A DNA stretch of 64,000 bases. It comes from an uncultured Eubacteriales bacterium. GTDB lineage: Bacteria > Bacillota > Clostridia > HGM11514. The stretch spans positions 1 through 64,000 of the forward strand of contig CABUMF010000006.1 in NCBI GenBank assembly GCA_902492655.1, written 5' to 3'. The notes under the pieces are model-generated. The model saw nothing but the letters and a program-made list of their open reading frames with translations, did no database searches and was not told the DNA's origin. Every line of letters begins with the position of its first letter. The stretch's first letter is position 1. This document shows, piece by piece, positions 25,811 to 34,709 of the stretch. The position numbers and the translations under genes were made by a program.

Positions 25811-25839
25811 AAAGGAAATAATTGTTAATAATAGAATTA
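25811..25839 (+). promoter_or_regulatory. Sigma-H-type promoter of the spoIIA operon
   Basis: AAAGGAAAT (25811-25819), 11 bp, ATAGAATTA (25831-25839) fits the sigma-H consensus RnAGGAwWW-N11-RnnGAATww at every defined base. In Bacillus the spoIIA operon is likewise read by sigma-H at the onset of sporulation. Confidence 0.8.
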
Positions 25840-25872
25840 CCTTCTTATGAACTGACATAAGGAGGTTTTTTT

Positions 25873-26217
25873 GTGCAATTAGAAATAGTCGGAAGAACTT
25901 TGGTTGCGCATATAGACGGGGATCTTGACCACCACTGTGCAACAAACATACGCAGAGAACTTGACAAAATTCTGAAAAGAAGTGAAATCAAAAATCTTAT
26001 TTTGGATTTTTCCGGGCTTGATTTTATGGACAGCTCAGGGATAGGAGTAATAATCGGTCGTTATAAGCTAATTAATCAAATCGGCGGAAAAACAGCTGTT
26101 GTTGTCACAAAACCGAATGTAAACAGAATGCTGACTGCTTCGGGTTTGAAAAAAATAGTATCTTCATACAAAACCGTATCGGATGCATTAAAGGGGCTTA
26201 AGGAGGTTAAAGCATGA
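25873..26217 (+). CDS. spoIIAA: Anti-sigma-F factor antagonist
   Basis: STAS-domain protein that, when dephosphorylated by SpoIIE in the forespore, displaces sigma-F from SpoIIAB. The phosphorylatable serine is in FMDSSGIGVIIGRYK. 114 residues, the normal length. The start is GTG after a strong AAGGAGG. It overlaps spoIIAB by 4 bases, so translation is coupled. Together with the next two genes it forms the canonical spoIIA operon. Confidence 0.95.
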   Translation: MQLEIVGRTLVAHIDGDLDHHCATNIRRELDKILKRSEIKNLILDFSGLDFMDSSGIGVIIGRYKLINQIGGKTAVVVTKPNVNRMLTASGLKKIVSSYKTVSDALKGLKEVKA

Positions 26218-26627
26218 ATAAAGCAAGATGCGAGTTTATATCAAAATCAATCAACGAAGGCTTTGCAAGAAACGTTGCGGCAGCATTTTTATTGCAGTTT
26301 GACCCGACCGTCGATTTTATGGCTGATGTTAAGACTGCTGTTTCCGAAGCCGTTACAAACGCAATAGTTCACGGCTACAAGGAAAAGCAGGGCGATGTTA
26401 TATTGGAATTATCGGAAACGGACGGGATTTTTACGGTTGCTGTTGAGGATTACGGTTGCGGTATCGAAGATGTAGAAAAAGCAATGCAGCCCCTTTACAC
26501 AACAAATGCCGATGAAGAACGCTCGGGAATGGGATTTACCGTTATGCAGATGTTTATGGACACGGTTGATGTTATATCCGAAAGAAACAAGGGGACAAGA
26601 ATTGTTATGACCAAAAAACTGAGGTGA
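26214..26627 (+). CDS. spoIIAB: Anti-sigma-F factor, serine kinase
   Basis: GHKL-type kinase that holds sigma-F inactive and phosphorylates SpoIIAA. Motifs: the N box AVSEAVTNAIVHGY, the G1 box VEDYGCGIEDVEKA and the G2 region RSGMGFTVMQMF. 137 residues, full length. Coupled by overlap to spoIIAA upstream and reaching into the ribosome binding site of sigF downstream. Confidence 0.95.
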   Translation: MNKARCEFISKSINEGFARNVAAAFLLQFDPTVDFMADVKTAVSEAVTNAIVHGYKEKQGDVILELSETDGIFTVAVEDYGCGIEDVEKAMQPLYTTNADEERSGMGFTVMQMFMDTVDVISERNKGTRIVMTKKLR

Positions 26628-26635
26628 GCCGAAAT

Positions 26636-27310
26636 TTGTATAACGATATTCTCACGGCTCAAAGCGGTGATATGGCTGCAAAAGAAAAAATAGTTGCTGA
26701 AAACATGGGACTTGTCCATTCGGTTGCCCGTAGATTTTGCGGCAGGGGATACGATTTTGAGGATATTTGCCAGATAGGCTCTATTGGATTGCTGAAAGCT
26801 ATAGAGCGTTTTGATACTGAATCGGGGAACAAATTTTCTACATACGCAGTGCCGCTCATAATAGGAGAAATCAAGCGTTATTTAAGAGACGACGGCATTG
26901 TTAAGGTAAGCCGAAGTCTTAAGGAGCTTTCATTGAAGGTGTACAAGCTCAGGCAGACAGCGGAATTTGCCGATGCTTCCGTAAACCAAATTGCAAAGGC
27001 TCTTGATTGTGATGCTACCGATGTTGCATATGCTCTGCAAAGCACAGATTCTGTCTCCTCCCTTGACGAGCTATCCGAAAGCGGAAAGGAAATATATGAG
27101 AAAAACAACAGCTTTGAAGAAGCTGACAACCGAATACTTATAGAAAGCTTACTTTCGGTTTTGTCAAACGAAGATAAAAAAATCGTTGTATTACGATTTT
27201 TCAGACAAAAAACCCAAAGCGAAACAGCAAAAGCAATCGGTGTTTCACAGGTTCAAATTTCACGCAGAGAAAAGAAAATTATTGAAGCTCTGCGGGAAAT
27301 TGCACAATAG
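26636..27310 (+). CDS. sigF: RNA polymerase sporulation sigma factor F
   Basis: Directs the first forespore-specific transcription. Region 2 (NMGLVHSVARRFCGRGYDFE, DICQIGSIGLLKAIERFD and the -10-recognising helix), region 3 (LSLKVYKL) and region 4 (VLRFFRQKTQSETAKAIGVS, QVQISRREKKI) are complete. GTG 26624 overlaps the spoIIAB stop but has no ribosome binding site; TTG 26636 has GAGGTG at 26621-26626, so I prefer it (224 residues). No obvious terminator follows before the pgi promoter. Confidence 0.95.
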   Translation: MYNDILTAQSGDMAAKEKIVAENMGLVHSVARRFCGRGYDFEDICQIGSIGLLKAIERFDTESGNKFSTYAVPLIIGEIKRYLRDDGIVKVSRSLKELSLKVYKLRQTAEFADASVNQIAKALDCDATDVAYALQSTDSVSSLDELSESGKEIYEKNNSFEEADNRILIESLLSVLSNEDKKIVVLRFFRQKTQSETAKAIGVSQVQISRREKKIIEALREIAQ

Positions 27311-27374
27311 ATGTAAATTTATCGGCATGTTACATTATGAAATAATACAATTTAACCAAAATTATTATAGGTAC

Positions 27375-27403
27375 TTGATTTATTTTGGATTTTGGGGTAA
27401 AAT
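27375..27403 (+). promoter_or_regulatory. Promoter of pgi
   Basis: TTGATT (27375-27380), 17 bp, TAAAAT (27398-27403), 41 bp before the pgi start. Confidence 0.65.
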
Positions 27404-27443
27404 ATAATTTGAATTTTATTTTAATGTGGGGAGATTATACAAA

Positions 27444-28778
27444 ATGGATAAGTTAAAATTTGATTATTCAAATGCTCTTTCTTTTATAGGAAAATATGAA
27501 ATTGATTATTTGTCGGACGCTGTTGCCCTGGCAAATAAAAAAATAAAGGATAAAAGCGGTCAGGGAAGCGATTTCCTCGGTTGGGTTAACCTTCCGTATG
27601 ATTATGATAAAGAAGAATTTCAAAGAATCAAGCTTGCGGCAAAACGAATTTGCGATACAAGTGAGGTTCTTATTGTTATAGGTATAGGAGGTTCGTATTT
27701 GGGAGCAAGAGCCGCTGTTGACTTTTTGGGCTCACCGTTTTATAATGCCAAATCAAAAAATACTCCCGATATTTATTTTGCCGGAAACTCTATAAGCGGT
27801 CCCTATCTTAAGCAGCTTATAGATATTGTTGGGGACAGAGATTTCTCTGTTAACGTAATTTCAAAATCGGGCACAACCACAGAGCCAGCTCTTGCTTTCC
27901 GTGTTTTCAGAAAAATGCTGATTGAAAAGTACGGCAAGGAAGAAGCTGCAAAAAGAATATATGCCACAACCGACAAGGCAAGAGGAGTTCTCAAAAAGCT
28001 TGCCGATGAAGAAGGCTATGAAACTTTTGTTGTTCCCGATGATGTTGGAGGCAGATTTTCCGTTCTGACAGCAGTAGGTCTTCTTCCCATTGCCTGCAGC
28101 GGTGCGGATATTGATGAGATTATGAAGGGCGCACAGGATGCGTGCACAGACTATGCTTCCGATAGCAATGACTGCCACACATATGCCGCAATCAGAAATG
28201 CTCTTTACAGAAAAGGCAAGTCAACCGAAATTCTTGTTAACTATGAGCCTCTTTTCCATTATGTGGGAGAATGGTGGAAGCAGCTGTTCGGCGAAAGCGA
28301 AGGAAAGTCGGGCAAGGGTATTTTTCCGGCGGCTGTTGATTTTTCAACCGACCTTCATTCAATGGGGCAGTATATTCAGGACGGTATGAGAAATATTTTT
28401 GAAACCGTTGTTTCGATCGAAGAACCTTCATGTGATGTAGTGATAGAAAAAGAGGAGGATGACGGAGACGGTCTTAACTTTCTTGCCGGAAAAACTCTCG
28501 ATTATGTTAATAAAAAGGCATTTTTGGGAACGCTTCTTGCTCATACCGACGGAAATGTGCCGAATCTCGTCATTACCATACCGAAGGCTGACGAATATAA
28601 TCTCGGTTATCTTTTCTATTTCTTTGAGAAGGCGTGCGCAGTAAGCGGATATATTTTAGGTGTAAATCCCTTTGATCAGCCCGGTGTTGAAGCTTACAAA
28701 AAGAATATGTTTGCTCTTCTCGGTAAGCCCGGATATGAAGACAGAAAAGATGAACTTGAAAAAAGATTGAACAAATAA
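27444..28778 (+). CDS. pgi: Glucose-6-phosphate isomerase
   Basis: Interconverts glucose 6-phosphate and fructose 6-phosphate. SIS-type fold with GGSYLGARA, the phosphate-binding [24 protein letters not shown] (catalytic-Glu region), LLAHTDGN with the catalytic His and [14 protein letters not shown] with the catalytic Lys. 444 residues, the short Firmicute form. ATG 27444 follows GGGGAGA. Transcribed alone, with a promoter for the next gene directly after it. Confidence 0.95.
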   Translation: MDKLKFDYSNALSFIGKYEIDYLSDAVALANKKIKDKSGQGSDFLGWVNLPYDYDKEEFQRIKLAAKRICDTSEVLIVIGIGGSYLGARAAVDFLGSPFYNAKSKNTPDIYFAGNSISGPYLKQLIDIVGDRDFSVNVISKSGTTTEPALAFRVFRKMLIEKYGKEEAAKRIYATTDKARGVLKKLADEEGYETFVVPDDVGGRFSVLTAVGLLPIACSGADIDEIMKGAQDACTDYASDSNDCHTYAAIRNALYRKGKSTEILVNYEPLFHYVGEWWKQLFGESEGKSGKGIFPAAVDFSTDLHSMGQYIQDGMRNIFETVVSIEEPSCDVVIEKEEDDGDGLNFLAGKTLDYVNKKAFLGTLLAHTDGNVPNLVITIPKADEYNLGYLFYFFEKACAVSGYILGVNPFDQPGVEAYKKNMFALLGKPGYEDRKDELEKRLNK

Positions 28779-28789
28779 ACAAAAAACAC

Positions 28790-28818
28790 TTGATTTTTTT
28801 CCCAATCTATAGTACAAT
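28790..28818 (+). promoter_or_regulatory. Promoter of the small P-loop gene
   Basis: TTGATT (28790-28795), 17 bp, TACAAT (28813-28818), 41 bp before the start codon. Confidence 0.7.
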
Positions 28819-28858
28819 ATATCTATAAACACAATTTCTAATTGGGAGGTAACTTGAT

Positions 28859-29275
28859 ATGATTAAAATACTTATGGGCGAAAAAGGAACTGGTAAAACC
28901 AAGGTGCTTACCGATATGGTTAACAAAGCCGCTTCCGTCGCTGACGGCATGGTTGTTTGCATTAACAAAGGCAACAGACTTATGCATGATGTTGATATTG
29001 GTGTCCGTCTTGTTGATACAGAAGAATTCAACATCACAAATCCCGATGTTTTTCTTGGATTTATTGAAGGTATTATTTCTCAGAATTTTGATATAACTCA
29101 AATTTATATTGACGGTATTCTTAAAATTACCGGCGGTGATGCCGACGGGCTTATAGGTTTCTTGAACGGTCTTGAGGCTGTTTCAACTAAATTCTCAATC
29201 GAATTTGTTCTTTCCGTAAGTGCTAATCCTGCCAATGTTTGCGATGCCGTTAAGAAGTATTGCATTGAGTTCTGA
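28859..29275 (+). CDS. Small P-loop ATP-binding protein of unknown function
   Basis: A 138-residue protein. Residues 7-15 form a Walker A motif (MGEKGTGKTK) and IYIDGIL near residue 82 could be Walker B. The rest (VVCINKGNRLMHDVDIGVRL, FVLSVSANPANVCDAV) alternates strands and helices like a minimal RecA/AAA-type core without sensor motifs. No membrane segment. It has its own promoter, a GGGAGG site and a hairpin after it, so it is a single-gene unit between pgi and phosphoglucomutase. I do not recognise a characterised relative. Confidence 0.75.
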   Translation: MIKILMGEKGTGKTKVLTDMVNKAASVADGMVVCINKGNRLMHDVDIGVRLVDTEEFNITNPDVFLGFIEGIISQNFDITQIYIDGILKITGGDADGLIGFLNGLEAVSTKFSIEFVLSVSANPANVCDAVKKYCIEF

Positions 29276-29294
29276 GTGAATTAAAATTTTTATG

Positions 29295-29320
29295 CGACTG
29301 CCTTTGTTTTTAGGCAGTCG
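29295..29320 (+). terminator. Hairpin after the P-loop gene
   Basis: A 9-bp perfect stem CGACTGCCT/AGGCAGTCG with an 8-base loop. It is followed by TATTCTATGG, a poor T-run, so termination may be partial. Confidence 0.55.
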
Positions 29321-29340
29321 TATTCTATGGAGAGTGTGTT

Positions 29341-31044
29341 ATGAATTATAATGAGATTTACGAACTTTGGATAAAGTCAGCCGACAAAGATACTGCGGAT
29401 GAGCTTAAAGGCATTGATGAAAAGGAAAAAGAAGACAGATTCTATAAAAGCCTTGAATTCGGCACGGGCGGTCTTCGCGGTGTTATAGGCGCAGGAACAA
29501 ACAGAATGAACAAGTACACCGTAGGTCAGGCAACACAGGCTCTTGCCGCATATCTCAACGCACGCGGGCTTTCAAAATCCGGTGTTTGCATTTCCTACGA
29601 TTCAAGACTGTATTCCGATGTTTTTGCAAAAGAATCCGCTTGTATTCTTGCCGCAAACGGAATAAAAGCATATCTTTCCGATGCGCTTCGTCCCGTACCT
29701 TTTCTTTCGTTTTCCGTGCTCCAAAAGGGTGCTGCCGCAGGAATTATGATTACTGCAAGCCATAATCCTCCGAAATACAACGGATATAAGGTATATTGCG
29801 AAACGGGCGAGCAGATTGCTCCTGAAATGGCAGACGAAATAGTTTCATATATCAAAAAAACCGATATTTTCACCGGTGTAAAGCATATGGATTTTGAAGA
29901 TGCGGTTTCAGTCGGTCTTATAGAGATGATTACTTCTTGCGATGAGGACAAGTTTGTATCTAAAGTTTTGGAGCAGCAACAAAATCCGGGTATAGCAAAA
30001 AAGGCCGATATGGGAATTGTTTACACTCCATTGCACGGCTCAGGGAATATTCCTGTTCGTAAGGCTCTCAAGGCTGCAGGTTTTGACAAGGTTTGGGTTG
30101 TTCCCGAGCAAGAAAAGCCCGATCCTGCATTTTCAACGGTTAAGTCACCTAATCCCGAGGACAAGGCAGGGTTTTATCTTGCGGAGGAGCTTGCCGTAAA
30201 GACCGGTGCGGAGCTTATTATCGGAACAGATCCCGACTGCGACAGAGTTGGCGTTATGGCAAAGAATAAGGACGGTAAATTTGATGCATTTACCGGTAAC
30301 CAAATAGGTGTTATTCTTCTTGAATACCTTCTTTCTGCCAAAAAGGCTAACGGTACACTTCCCGACAACGGTGCTGTTATAAAGACCATTGTTTCAACCT
30401 ATCTTGCCGATCGTCTTGCGGAAAGCTACGGCGTTACTTGCATGAATGTTCTTACGGGCTTCAAGTTTATCGGCGAGAAAATAAGGCAGTTTGAGCAAGA
30501 CGGAAGCTACACTTATCTCTTTGGATTTGAAGAAAGCTACGGGTATCTCTCGGGAACCCATTCAAGAGATAAGGACGGCGTTGTTGCTTGTATGCTTGTT
30601 TGTGAAGCGGCAGCGTATTACAAAACACTCGGAAAATCTCTTTTCGATGTTCTGGAGGATATTTTTTCACGCTTCGGTGCTTATGCGGAAGATTTGACGG
30701 CTGTAACCTTGGAAGGGATAGAGGGCGTTCAAAAAATCAAGGAAATAATTTCCGAGCTTCGCAACAATCCGCCGAAGGATATTGACGGTGTGAAGGTTAA
30801 ATCAATAGCAGATTACAAGCTTCACAAAAAAGTGTATGCCGACGGAAAAACAGAAGATTTGACTCTTCCGGTATCGGATGTGCTTTTGTTTACTTTGGAC
30901 GACGATTCAACATTTGCAATTCGTCCGTCAGGAACCGAGCCTAAGGTTAAAATTTACTTCGGAGTAAATGATAAAACCTACGACATGGCGCTTTGCAAGC
31001 TTGAAAAATTTAAAGCTTCGGTTACAAAAAGAATTATCAAATAA
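29341..31044 (+). CDS. pgcA: Phosphoglucomutase / phosphohexomutase
   Basis: Alpha-D-phosphohexomutase of 567 residues that interconverts glucose 1- and 6-phosphate (some relatives also use mannose). Four domain motifs are present: the phosphoserine loop ITASHNPPKYNGYKVY, the metal loop GTDPDCDRVG, the sugar loop GFEESYGYLSG and the phosphate loop RPSGTEPKVKIYFG. GGAGAG precedes the ATG. With pgi, galU and glmS it links glycolysis to UDP-sugar and cell-wall precursors. A strong terminator follows. Confidence 0.94.
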   Translation: MNYNEIYELWIKSADKDTADELKGIDEKEKEDRFYKSLEFGTGGLRGVIGAGTNRMNKYTVGQATQALAAYLNARGLSKSGVCISYDSRLYSDVFAKESACILAANGIKAYLSDALRPVPFLSFSVLQKGAAAGIMITASHNPPKYNGYKVYCETGEQIAPEMADEIVSYIKKTDIFTGVKHMDFEDAVSVGLIEMITSCDEDKFVSKVLEQQQNPGIAKKADMGIVYTPLHGSGNIPVRKALKAAGFDKVWVVPEQEKPDPAFSTVKSPNPEDKAGFYLAEELAVKTGAELIIGTDPDCDRVGVMAKNKDGKFDAFTGNQIGVILLEYLLSAKKANGTLPDNGAVIKTIVSTYLADRLAESYGVTCMNVLTGFKFIGEKIRQFEQDGSYTYLFGFEESYGYLSGTHSRDKDGVVACMLVCEAAAYYKTLGKSLFDVLEDIFSRFGAYAEDLTAVTLEGIEGVQKIKEIISELRNNPPKDIDGVKVKSIADYKLHKKVYADGKTEDLTLPVSDVLLFTLDDDSTFAIRPSGTEPKVKIYFGVNDKTYDMALCKLEKFKASVTKRIIK

Positions 31045-31078
31045 TGGCTTCCGATTCGTATCTTGCAAAAAAATAGTT

Positions 31079-31112
31079 AAGGTTGCAGACCGCTTGGTCT
31101 GCAACCTTTTTT
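31079..31112. terminator. Terminator between pgcA and the convergent small gene
   Basis: A 13-bp perfect stem AAGGTTGCAGACC/GGTCTGCAACCTT with a 4-base loop, followed by TTTT on the plus strand. Read leftward it is also followed by a T-containing stretch, so it can serve both genes. Confidence 0.9.
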
Positions 31113-31374
31113 ATAAAAGCTTAAATATTAAGTACATCAGCATTCCCACCAACGATATTACCGGGAGCAACACGATAATTGAACGAACCTCTCTTATTCT
31201 TCTTGCCTGCCGTCTGTTTTTCTTTATATAGCTGTCAATAATCTGCTGTGCTTCTTCTACAATATCATTTCCAGGCGAAAAGCTGATTCCTTTATTTTTA
31301 AGTATAATGATAGCTTGTTCGATGTTTTCCGAATTAAGATTATTAAGTATTATAATATTTCTCGTTGTTTCCAT
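31111..31374 (-). CDS. Small C-terminally anchored membrane protein
   Basis: An 87-residue protein of unknown function. The N-terminal 55 residues are helical and charged (NNLNSENIEQAIIILKNKG, EAQQIIDSYIKKNRRQARRI), then a single hydrophobic segment SIIVLLPVISLVGMLMYLIF closes the protein. ATG 31374 has a strong AGGAGGT. It is convergent with pgcA and divergent from addB. The strong ribosome binding site and conserved-looking layout support a real gene. Confidence 0.7.
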   Translation of the reverse strand: METTRNIIILNNLNSENIEQAIIILKNKGISFSPGNDIVEEAQQIIDSYIKKNRRQARRIREVRSIIVLLPVISLVGMLMYLIFKLL

Positions 31375-31427
31375 ATATTTACCTCCTGTCAAAATAAGTA
31401 TTATCATATTTTTTTGTAAATATACGA

Positions 31428-31456
31428 TTGAAAAAATAATATTTTTATGTTAAAAT
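31428..31456 (+). promoter_or_regulatory. Promoter of addB-addA
   Basis: TTGAAA (31428-31433), 17 bp, TAAAAT (31451-31456), 34 bp before the addB start. Confidence 0.65.
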
Positions 31457-31490
31457 ATTAATATATCATATTTTCTAAGGGGTTTTCGTT

Positions 31491-34400
31491 ATGAGCCTTC
31501 GGATTTTTTACGGTACGGACAATAAAAAGCTTGACAGAAGATGCAAAGAAATTATTGCACACTGCGATAAAAATGCTTTTTTGATTGTCCCCGAGCAGTT
31601 TACTCTTTCTGCGGAAAAATTCTATTCCGACACTACAAAAACAAACTTTGAAGTTATCAGCTTTAGGCGGCTTTGCGGCATGATTTTCAGAGATGCCGGC
31701 ATTATTACTGCGCCATATCTGTCTGCGTCTTCAAAGGTTATGCTTATGCAAAAAATTATCGACAGCCAAAATTTAACCATATATGACAGTTGCTCCGATA
31801 AGCGTGGTTTTGCGTCCTCTCTTGTAAAAACCGTATCTGAATTTAAGCACGCCGCACTTTCTGCGGAATTTATTAAATCAAAAATTGACACTTCCGAAGG
31901 TATCCTTAAAGAAAAGCTTACCGATTTTTATTCAATTTTCGATGCATATAACAAAAAATCCTCCGATTTCGGTGTTGACAGTGACGACGACTTAACCTTT
32001 GCATATAAATTGTTGGTTCAAAATCCCGGGCTGTATTCTCTTGAAAATTCGGTTGTGATTATAAGCAAATTCAGCGGCTTTACCAACCAGGAAAGACTGC
32101 TTATTAAGCTTATGGTTAAATATTGCGATGTCTATATCGCTGCATCCGCAGACAGCCTCGACAGGGATGCTTTGTTATGCTTTGAACAAACCGTTAATAA
32201 TTTAAGGCTTATCTCGGATGCCTCGGATTATACAGCGGAAAAAATCGAAGCGGATTCAGATACTTCCGCACCTGCACATCTGAGTATCAATTATTTTAAG
32301 TATCCGCCTGATAAATCAGAGTCCTCCGATGTAACCGTTATTAAAATGCCGGACGCTTACAGCGAAGTAAATGCGGTTGCTCAGGAAATAATCAGGCTTT
32401 GCCGTGAAGAAGGCATGAGATATAAAGATATTGCAATATGTTATCGTAATGCGGATGAGTATAAAAAGGTTATTGAACGCGTTTTTCAAAATAATGATAT
32501 TCCCATGTTTTTGGATAACAAGGAAAACATATCATCAAATGCTCTTATTGTTTTCGTTTACGCAATCGCTGATGTTTTTGAGTACGGCTACAGCTATGAT
32601 TCTGTTTCCAGCCTGATAAAATCGGTTTTTGTACCGGTTTCAAGAGATGATGCCGACATATTTGAAAATTTCATTCTTGGATACGGCTTGTACGGAAAAA
32701 AGCTTTATGACGATGAACTTTGGAACAGACATACAGAAAAAATTTTCCAAAAAGACGGTGTAAATCCGGACGCTGTTAACAAAACAAGGAATGCTATATT
32801 AAAACCCCTAAGGAATTTCAGGGAAAAAACCAAGGGCAGGCACAGCTTTGAAACCCACGCTCGCAGTCTTTTTGACTTGCTTTGTGATTTTGGTGTTTAT
32901 ATAAAGCTTAAAGACATTGTTTCCGAATTGAACTCCGAGGAGAGGTTTCAGACCGCAAAAGAATATACTCAGATCTGGAATATGTTTATAAATATGCTCG
33001 ATGAGGCTGTAAAAATTTCGGGCGAAACAAAATGCTCGTTTTCAAAGTTTATAAATGTGCTGAAATCAGGCATTGAGGAATGTACAGTGGGCAGTGTTCC
33101 GCCGGTTGCCGACTGTGTTACGGTTTCGGATGCGCAAAGATTTGTGCCGGGAAATATAAACACTCTGTTTGCCGTAGGCGTATGCAGTGGTGAGTTTCCT
33201 CCTCCGCCTTCCTCTGACGGTTTGTTCGACGAGGCTGACCGAGATATTCTCGAAGGTTTGGGTATTGAGCTTTCAAACAGCAAAAAACACAGAGCACTTG
33301 CAGAACAGCAAATTCTCTACAAGGTTTTTTCCGCACCGAGCAAAAGGCTTTATTTTTCATACAGAACCACAAACACAGACGGAACCGCAACAGCTCCAAG
33401 TGAGGTTATTTCAAGGGTTTTAAGGATTTTTCCGAATACAAATATAATTACCGAATTACCCCAAATCGGTAGTCCCTATTATACCTTTGAAAAGTTTTTG
33501 CGTGAAGGTATGCCCGAAGGAAGTGTTTATGATTGGTTTATTTCTGACGAGCATTGGAAGCCCATGCTTATGATGACGCTTAACAAGAAACCGAAGGATT
33601 CCGATGTGTTTTTGTCCCAAGACAGCGTCAAAAAGCTTTATGAAAACGGCTTCAGCGGAAGTGTATCAAAGCTTGAATGCTACTCAAAATGTGCATTTTC
33701 CTATTTTTTGAACTACAATCTTAAGCTACGGCCGAGAAAGGTTTATTCGATGACCGCCCCTGACATAGGTGTGCTCGTTCACTCAATACTTGAAAGATGC
33801 GTTCGTGAGGTTTCAGAGAACAACGCCTGGGACAGTGTTTCCCGTGACAGCTGTGCCGAGATGACAGACAGAGCAGTCAAGGCAGAAGCACCGGAGTTTC
33901 TTAACGGTATGTTTCTAAGCTCTCCGAGATATAAATATACGCTTTCTAAACTGACAAAACAATTATCCGATAATCTGTATAATCTACTTAACAGATTTAA
34001 TCACAGTAAATTCAGACCCGAGGGATTTGAAATCAATTTTGACAGCGACAGAATATCCGAAATGAATCTTACTGCGGATAATGGTGAAAAAATCAGAATT
34101 ACGGGCAAAATCGACCGTGCCGATACTTTCACCAAGGATGATTGCAAATATCTTCGCATTATAGACTACAAGACAGGCTCAAAAGACCTCAAAATCAAGG
34201 ATATTTACAACGCTGAAAATCTTCAGCTTATAACATATCTCGATGCTCTTTGCGGAAGCAAAACTAAGCCCGCCGGTGTGCTTTACTACATGATTTCATC
34301 ATCAATCCAAAACGAAAAAAATATTCTCTCCCAAAATGAAATAGAAGCAAAGCTTAAGGGCAGGTATGCAATGAAGGGGCTTGTATTGGAAAATAACGAT

Positions 34401-34709
34401 ATAATACTCGATATGGATGATGAACCAAGCTATGTGGGCGTACAAGAAAAGAGCAATAGCGGAAAGGCATCAGAGGAGCAATTCAGACTGTTGCGGCTTT
34501 CTGTAAGAAGAAGCATAAAAGAGCTTTCTTCGGCAATTCTTAAGGGCGATATAAGCATAAATCCCCCGTACACCCGTTCTGACAGCTCTCCCTGCAATTA
34601 TTGCGATTATAAAAGTGTTTGCCGTGATTTCGGCAAATGCAAAAACAGAGTAAAGTTCAAAAATGACGATGATGTTTTTGAAAAACTTAAAGAGGAGTTT
34701 TCAAAATGA
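31491..34709 (+). CDS. addB: ATP-dependent helicase/nuclease subunit B
   Basis: Partner of AddA in resecting double-strand breaks and recognising Chi. 1072 residues. The C-terminal nuclease has IIDYKTGSKDLK, and the iron-sulphur cluster cysteines are visible in SKLECYSKCAF, SPCNYCDYKSVC and FGKC. The N-terminal helicase-like part keeps LIVPEQFTLSAEK, but the P-loop expected in the first 20 residues is absent: RIFYGTDNKKLDRRC stands where GRxGxGKT normally is. Since AddA supplies the motor in this family, the complex may still work. Overlaps addA by 4 bases (ATGA). Confidence 0.93.
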   Translation: MSLRIFYGTDNKKLDRRCKEIIAHCDKNAFLIVPEQFTLSAEKFYSDTTKTNFEVISFRRLCGMIFRDAGIITAPYLSASSKVMLMQKIIDSQNLTIYDSCSDKRGFASSLVKTVSEFKHAALSAEFIKSKIDTSEGILKEKLTDFYSIFDAYNKKSSDFGVDSDDDLTFAYKLLVQNPGLYSLENSVVIISKFSGFTNQERLLIKLMVKYCDVYIAASADSLDRDALLCFEQTVNNLRLISDASDYTAEKIEADSDTSAPAHLSINYFKYPPDKSESSDVTVIKMPDAYSEVNAVAQEIIRLCREEGMRYKDIAICYRNADEYKKVIERVFQNNDIPMFLDNKENISSNALIVFVYAIADVFEYGYSYDSVSSLIKSVFVPVSRDDADIFENFILGYGLYGKKLYDDELWNRHTEKIFQKDGVNPDAVNKTRNAILKPLRNFREKTKGRHSFETHARSLFDLLCDFGVYIKLKDIVSELNSEERFQTAKEYTQIWNMFINMLDEAVKISGETKCSFSKFINVLKSGIEECTVGSVPPVADCVTVSDAQRFVPGNINTLFAVGVCSGEFPPPPSSDGLFDEADRDILEGLGIELSNSKKHRALAEQQILYKVFSAPSKRLYFSYRTTNTDGTATAPSEVISRVLRIFPNTNIITELPQIGSPYYTFEKFLREGMPEGSVYDWFISDEHWKPMLMMTLNKKPKDSDVFLSQDSVKKLYENGFSGSVSKLECYSKCAFSYFLNYNLKLRPRKVYSMTAPDIGVLVHSILERCVREVSENNAWDSVSRDSCAEMTDRAVKAEAPEFLNGMFLSSPRYKYTLSKLTKQLSDNLYNLLNRFNHSKFRPEGFEINFDSDRISEMNLTADNGEKIRITGKIDRADTFTKDDCKYLRIIDYKTGSKDLKIKDIYNAENLQLITYLDALCGSKTKPAGVLYYMISSSIQNEKNILSQNEIEAKLKGRYAMKGLVLENNDIILDMDDEPSYVGVQEKSNSGKASEEQFRLLRLSVRRSIKELSSAILKGDISINPPYTRSDSSPCNYCDYKSVCRDFGKCKNRVKFKNDDDVFEKLKEEFSK

